A stretch of DNA of 64,000 nt from Cymodocea nodosa. Lineage: Eukaryota > Streptophyta > Magnoliopsida > Alismatales > Cymodoceaceae. The stretch lies in assembly GCA_036874045.1 (NCBI GenBank), contig CM072344.1, forward strand, positions 6,234,501 through 6,298,500, in the 5' to 3' direction. Shown one piece after another: positions 59,038-64,000 of the stretch (position 1 is its first letter; each line of letters starts with the position of its first letter). Both the position numbers and the translations under genes were made by a program. The notes under the pieces were generated by a model, which saw nothing but the letters and a program-made list of their open reading frames with translations, did no database searches and was not told the origin of the DNA.

Positions 59038-60324
59038 TGAAGTAACAGCCATGTAAGTTTGTTAATTAAAGGAATTAAAATGGTACTGCAAAGTTTTGAG
59101 GAAATTGAAAATTTTTATGAACTTGTTGTAACTATCTGATATTGAGAGTGTAAAATTTTTATAAACTATAACTACTTGAATGTTATATTTAAAATGCTAT
59201 ATAAGATGCTATTGAATTTACTATTTATGCAAATCTAGATATAGTATCTTATGTTTTTTCTGAATTTCATGAATTTAACAGTTTCACGATTTTAAAATGA
59301 AATCAGAATGCTTAATGAAAAATCAGTAAATTATCTGAAGTCCTGAAGGAGCTGAGATATGAATTCTAGATTAAATGAAACACATATGATTAAAGATACA
59401 TTTAATTTGACTGATTGAACTTGTAGAATGATTTATGTGTAGATCTTATTAAACTAGAGAAAAAGTATGAGCTTATTGTTATGGATTCATATTTTCAGTA
59501 AATGATAGAAGCAGGACTATATGAGATTGGTGTTTTACTGCATCTATATTAATGGAATACATACATATATAGTATGTGATTAATGTTTTGTTTTGTGTTT
59601 GTAGTTTGATTGAAAAAAAAAAAAAAAAAAAGGAAAATTTTGAGAGTTTATTGACTTGTTTGATCACGAGCCTTTTGTACTTGAGCAGATAGGTATGTAA
59701 GGATTGTTGACCTGAACAAGGACTCTTAAAATCTGGCAACCTAAGATCCTGATCAGATTTGGGATTGTTGATTGAAAGCTCGTTACATGAGTACATTAGA
59801 AAGCTCTTGTATGATTCAAGCTTGTCAAATTAGCTTTAAAAAAAAAAAAAAAAAACATATACTGTTCTAAAAAGATACAAGTGTTTTGTGAAATATAGAT
59901 ATCTTATGAATCGAGTATATTTTCTATTATCTAGAATTGCTGAAATATGAATCTGGAATTGACTTTTGAAGTTGTTTAATGGAGATACAATTCTTTATTC
60001 TACTTGTCTTAATCAGATTGAATTGGATTGTACTTTGATTCGTATGTTGTTGAAATTTCTTCTAGAAATCTTATTGGGAAATTCAGGATGACAGATGATG
60101 AAAAGAAGAACAAACGATTATATAATTAACACTTATGTGATGATGATATACTTTATATGTAATTTGCATATATTCTAAGTATATTTGCAAGTTGATTACT
60201 GAAACATAAAGAATATATTTTTTATGCTAAACAGAAGAAAAAAGAAAGGGGAAGAATTAATTCTAGCACTTTTAGAAAGACCAATTAATTAGATCTTAGT
60301 TTGCTAAGGGACTAGCAAAATTTA
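59038..60324 (+). other. G-D non-coding 3' module, with conserved 190-bp block
   Basis: The block is at 59635-59825. The donor-like AGATAGGTATGTAAGG core lies at about 59686-59702. Two long poly-A runs flank the block (59613-59630 and 59837-59855). No gene supported. Confidence 0.7.
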
Positions 60325-60337
60325 GGTATGGGGGAAG
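60325..60337 (+). other. G-D polypurine tract
   Basis: GGTATGGGGGAAG immediately before the 3' LTR. Confidence 0.9.
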
Positions 60338-62609
60338 TGTTTAGAATGAAAAAGTACATATTATTAACGGTTAAATGATGGTTAATTGCATAATATTTAG
60401 CTTATCATATAAGAATTAAGCCATTATGTTATAATTGCATTGTTATATGCTTTAATTGAAGAATCTGCTTAATTTGGGGGAATTAATGTTAATGTAGTAC
60501 ATTTATGAACTGTCGGTAAGTTGCAAGCTGTGAAATTCTAAAGTATCCGAATTTTCTGATATTTCAGACAGTTATGTTTAACATACTGAACATATTCGGA
60601 CAGTTATGTTTAACAGACCAAACATATCGGATAGTTATGTTTAAATTGCCGAACAGTTATGTTTTGAGAGAATATTTTATTATTTCCTGAAGTACACATG
60701 TCTAAACCATAATGAATGACTTAAGTGAACTTTCGGTGAGTTATCTATAACTATCCAAAATTGCAGTTGGGCATCGGATAGTTATCCTTGTAACTCTCCG
60801 AAATCTCTTTTTATTTATAAAATAGCTGAGGACACGTGTCATATTCAGGGAAAGTGACTTAAGTGGATTTTCGGTGAGTTATCTCTAACTATCTGAAAAT
60901 CTGAAATGCATCTAAGCATCGGATAGTTAGACTTGTAACTCTCCGAAATGTTATTTTATGATTAAACTACTGTTGACACATGTTGAGATCTAGTAGATTT
61001 ACTTAAGTTATATATCGGTGAGTTATTTGTAACTATCCGAAATGCATCTGAGTATCGGATAGTTAAGTTTATAAGTATCCGAAATGCATTTGAGCAATCG
61101 GTTAGTTAAATTTATGCACACATTGAATTTAAATGCTTTAGTATATTATGTGAGATGCACATGTTTAACTCGTTCAGTTAGCATAACTGTACGTGTTGAG
61201 TTACATGAATATACACTAAGGCAACACGTTATGTTAGCAGCTTATTTCTTTATATTTTCTAATATGCCACTGTAGCGGTTGTAGGAACAGATAGTTGGAA
61301 GAAAAAACCACGTTTGCACGTATCGCGTAGGGAAAGAAATCATCGTCGTTGATACGAATGAAGGAAATCCAACTGACCATTCAAGCAGAAGCAGTTACTA
61401 CTAAAGAAATATAAAAGAAAAGAAGAAAAAAGAAGTGTGTGATCGATGGGCGGACAATGTGTGTAGAGGAGGATCAGCGTTGCAATTCTCTGAAGTACCA
61501 CACCAACCATCATCATCACCAACCACCATCATCACCACCATAATCACCAATCATCGGAGGTCTATGAGAATAATTTCTTGATGTCAGGTCGATTCCGAGC
61601 CAAACACAGTGCCTGACAACCACTGTGAGGAGTGATTGCGTCGTGGGAAGGGAAACCATTTTCACCAAGCGCCGACGCATATTTCAGGAGATCGTAAAGC
61701 TTTTAGCCTTGGCTTCGGGCTGATGCCTATATGCTGAAGAGAAGATCATCTTGCAATTCTGAACTCATAATTCTATAGGGAGAGGAGACAGAATTGTAAT
61801 TGATTTAATTTTTAGTGGTGTAATTGCGTTGTAAGTAGTGTTAGAAGTATTTACTGTCAAGTGAGATTACTTTACATTTCACCTTTCACCCATTTCCATG
61901 TTCATATTAAACCAAAAATACCAAAAACAACTTATCTGCTATTGTATGTTGTATTTGAGTGTTGTATTGTTTGTGTTGTATCGTGATTAATGTTATCTTT
62001 GTCGGTGTTGTGATTGTTTTATGTTTGTTTTAGTTTTACAGTTTACTGAAATTGGTTCATTCAAAAGACTTAAAGATTTTAATAGTTACGGTTTGAATTA
62101 TCTGAATGTTAGTATTGCTTAATGATAAATCCAATGTTAACTAACATCAAAGAGCTTAATTGATGTTATTTACAATCTGTGGAATCGCCCAATGGTTGGC
62201 CGAATTCCTTTGTAAATAGCAGTATTAAAAAGAAAAAGACAAGCTCGTGAAGTTAACTTAAGTCCATGAGGTTAGTCCGTTGAGTTAGCCATAACTCAAC
62301 GAACTTTGTTCATTGAGTTAACTGTAATTCAACGAAGAGCTTATTGAATATATAAATTTGATTGTTAACAAACGAACATCTCTCAAGTTCTTCAGCAATT
62401 CCCTATGGGATCGACCTGTACTTGCACACTGATACAATAGACACTGTGCACTTGCAGTTAAAGTACAAATTGGAATTAATATCTAAATTGTATTAAAGGT
62501 TGTTTGCTTACTTCTAAAAGAGAGAATAGGCATAAAGATAAATTAACTAAGTAAAAACAGAAGTAACAAATCCAAGTTTTTCTAGTGTAGTGTTGGGAAA
62601 ACACAAACA
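60338..62609 (+). repeat. G-D 3' LTR
   Basis: 2272 bp, TGTTTAGAATG to ACACAAACA, followed by TTGGT (target duplication). Hairpin motif array at 60720-61110, copia-like segment at 61141-61240, TATAAAAG at 61410. Confidence 0.92.
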
Positions 62610-63321
62610 TTGGTCTCGAAGGACCAGCTTCAGTTTCTTTTGCAGCAAATCTGACAGCAATTCTGGCAGTAGCTTCTTGATGCTGTTCCACTTTAATTTT
62701 ATATTGGGATTGCAATTTCTCTGTAGCCCTCTTTTTGCATAGTGCATCAAACACCAGATGTGCTTTGGCTACTGCTAAATCTTCTGGTTCTCCTTGGTTT
62801 CTTCCAACTTGAACCAGTCCTTGAAATTCTTTTAATTCTTCTTTAGTCAAAGGCCCCAACATTGCTGCTCGTGCCAACGACTTAAATGGTGGAACTAAAG
62901 GTCCTGGCTATTGTTCCTCAAGAACAAGTCTTTCAGCAGTCGGCTCCTCCTGTTCTTCCTTTGCTTGTTGCTACCGCCTTATTGCACCCCTTACACAACC
63001 AGCAATGCACTTTTTGAACCATAATCTAGCTTTACGCTAGATTAGTTCTAGGGCTACTTCATTGTTCGGCCTTATTTTTCTTTCTTTACTTAAAGCAATT
63101 TCTATCGCTACTTTTATTTTTATTTCTACTATTTGGGATATTTGTATACCCAAATCAACCAAAAATTTCCTTAAGTTGAAGAGTTATGATTCTAGCTTTT
63201 GTAACTCTTTTTCTTTTATCGTGTTCTGAATCTTCTAGCGCGTGTGCCATTCCTCCGACTCTTTCAAAAACTGTGCTGTGTCCATTGCATCTTCCCAGAA
63301 CTCAAGTGTCATCTTCCTCAT
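62610..63321 (-). pseudogene. env-position ORF of G-E, N-terminal part
   Basis: The ATG at 63321 (MRKMTLEFWEDAM) matches the G-D start. A charged coiled coil follows, then an acidic middle with GLVQVGRNQGEPEDLAVAK (62877-62640) homologous to 51240-51340 of G-D. Stops near 63230 and elsewhere. It is cut at 62610 by G-D; the C-terminal part is at 33043-34485. Confidence 0.8.
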
Positions 63322-63887
63322 CGTGGAGTTACACAATAGTATGGAATCGCTATGATCTCTACTGTTCTAAATTCTAAATGGCTTGCTGGATAATGCCCCC
63401 AAAACCCTAGGTTTTAGTTTAAATAAGCCCTAAGTTTAGGCAGGTAATCGGGTCATTTCCCGAACCAACTATTGCTCTCTCATCCGCGGTCTTAGCTACA
63501 ATACTCTGTTGAGTTACAGTTTACTCAACAGAATAAGCTCGTTGACTAACTCAAGACTCAATGGAGTAAGTTCGGTGAGTTAAGCATAAGTCAACGGACT
63601 TCCCGTACAAATAGATATAATAAATAAATAAATAAATAAAAACTTAAGATAATAGTTTTTCTGTTTTTTACCAGATTAACCGATATTATGTTTCGGTCAG
63701 ACCTAATTTTTTTACCGGTTGAACCAATACTATGTTTCGGTAAAACCAAAAATTTTTACTAAAAATTAATATAGATATTTTTATGTTCTGGTCATACCGA
63801 TGGATCCGGTCGGTTAAATCGCAAAGATTTTTATATTTTATAATTTTTTTTTTTATATGTAAACATAAAATAAAAACTGATTTCTTA
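63322..63887 (-). other. G-E pol-env spacer
   Basis: Non-coding. GTTGAGTTA/TAACTCAAC pairs at 63500-63600, an AAAT microsatellite near 63621-63641, and CGGTTGAACC and TTCGGTAAAACC motifs at 63660-63820. Confidence 0.6.
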
Positions 63888-64000
63888 CTAAGTAAAGCTC
63901 AAGTAGTCCTCTACTCTGACTTCTTCTATAATTCCAAAAGAACTTTTTGGTATTTTCAGAATAAGTCTAAGTCTTTGTCTATTTACTTTAAATATATTCT
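63888..64000 (-). pseudogene. G-E integrase C-terminus (partial at window edge)
   Basis: The minus strand reads the end of the Athila/Tat pol: a segment of the FKVNGQRLKP type with KSSFGIIEEVRVEDYLSF and TAG at 63888-63890. Only about 37 codons lie in the window. Confidence 0.8.

Larger units (their letters stand above)
34486..62609 (+). mobile_element. G-D: complete Athila-type gypsy element with split gag and F-box ORF
   Basis: Two LTRs (34486-36728 and 60338-62609), PBS at 36736, PPT at 60325-60337. Target duplication CTGGT/TTGGT (one mismatch), and it interrupts the env-position ORF of G-E seamlessly. Interior order: nucleocapsid, protease, RT (to 39493), then C2 inserted, RNase H and integrase (48265-50161), env-position ORF, gag capsid core, F-box, 1.3 kb module. 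Without C2 and the solo LTR it is about 17.3 kb. In the first 240 bases the two LTRs differ at about 11 positions. Confidence 0.93.
62610..64000 (-). mobile_element. G-E: Athila-type gypsy element, 5' part, leaving the window
   Basis: This continues the G-E env-position ORF interrupted by G-D, then the pol-env spacer and the integrase C-terminus up to the right edge. The rest of pol and the 5' LTR lie outside. Confidence 0.9.

Noticed and set aside
59613-59855. Poly-A runs as tails of SINE or LINE insertions.
   Set aside because: They vary in length between copies at the same place in the module and have no target duplication, so they are simple repeats.
61084-61275. Short ORFs inside the LTRs and spacers.
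   Set aside because: They are not conserved between the paired LTRs and overlap repeat arrays.

Overview
The window is nuclear DNA of a flowering plant, most likely a eudicot. It is very AT-rich, and every coding trace I can read belongs to an LTR retrotransposon. I see no ordinary host gene, rRNA, tRNA or CRISPR array. Two superfamilies are present: Ty1/copia elements of the Sirevirus type (C1, C2), and a Ty3/gypsy family of the Athila/Tat type whose primer binding site resembles the tRNA-Asp type (copies G-A, G-B, G-D, G-E). A fragment of a second gypsy family (G-C) is also present. The species cannot be named from this sequence.

Layout. 1-7882: C1, minus strand, running off the left edge and inserted in the env-position ORF of G-A. 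7883-10864: remainder of G-A (minus). 10865-12963: one LTR with a PBS on its left and a polypurine tract (PPT) on its right, so it joins G-A to G-B. 12964-24575: G-B interior (minus). 24576-25664: G-C (plus), cut at both ends. 25685-27631: an LTR. 27632-34485: first part of G-E (minus). 34486-62609: G-D (plus), complete with two LTRs, inserted in the env-position ORF of G-E. Inside G-D lie C2 (39494-48264) and a 2.0 kb solo LTR (53694-55707). 62610-64000: second part of G-E (minus). Target-site duplications support the G-D (4 of 5 bases), C2 (4 of 5) and solo LTR (5 of 5) insertions. G-D without its insertions is about 17.3 kb.

The Athila-type family has an unusual gene order, read in the best preserved copies: LTR, PBS, nucleocapsid zinc knuckle, protease, RT, RNase H, integrase, env-position ORF, gag capsid core, F-box protein, a 1.3 kb non-coding module between two PPT-like tracts, LTR. 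The gag gene is thus split. The zinc knuckle is at the 5' end and the capsid core lies downstream of env. An F-box ORF sits next to the 3' end in all three copies that retain this region, and its early codons differ mainly silently.

The copia and gypsy elements share sequence that their separate ancestries do not explain: a related env-position ORF, about 1 kb of non-coding DNA with a 38-bp identical core, about 100 bp inside the LTRs, and many inverted copies of a degenerate 10-mer, CGKWDAGTTA. C1 also lacks, exactly between a GT and an AG, a 1.16 kb segment that C2 keeps. Either C1 is a copy of a spliced RNA or it arose by a short-microhomology deletion. All element genes carry stops, frameshifts or catalytic losses. 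C1 gag-pol is the least damaged, one open frame of 1368 codons, but its RT active-site motif is changed.
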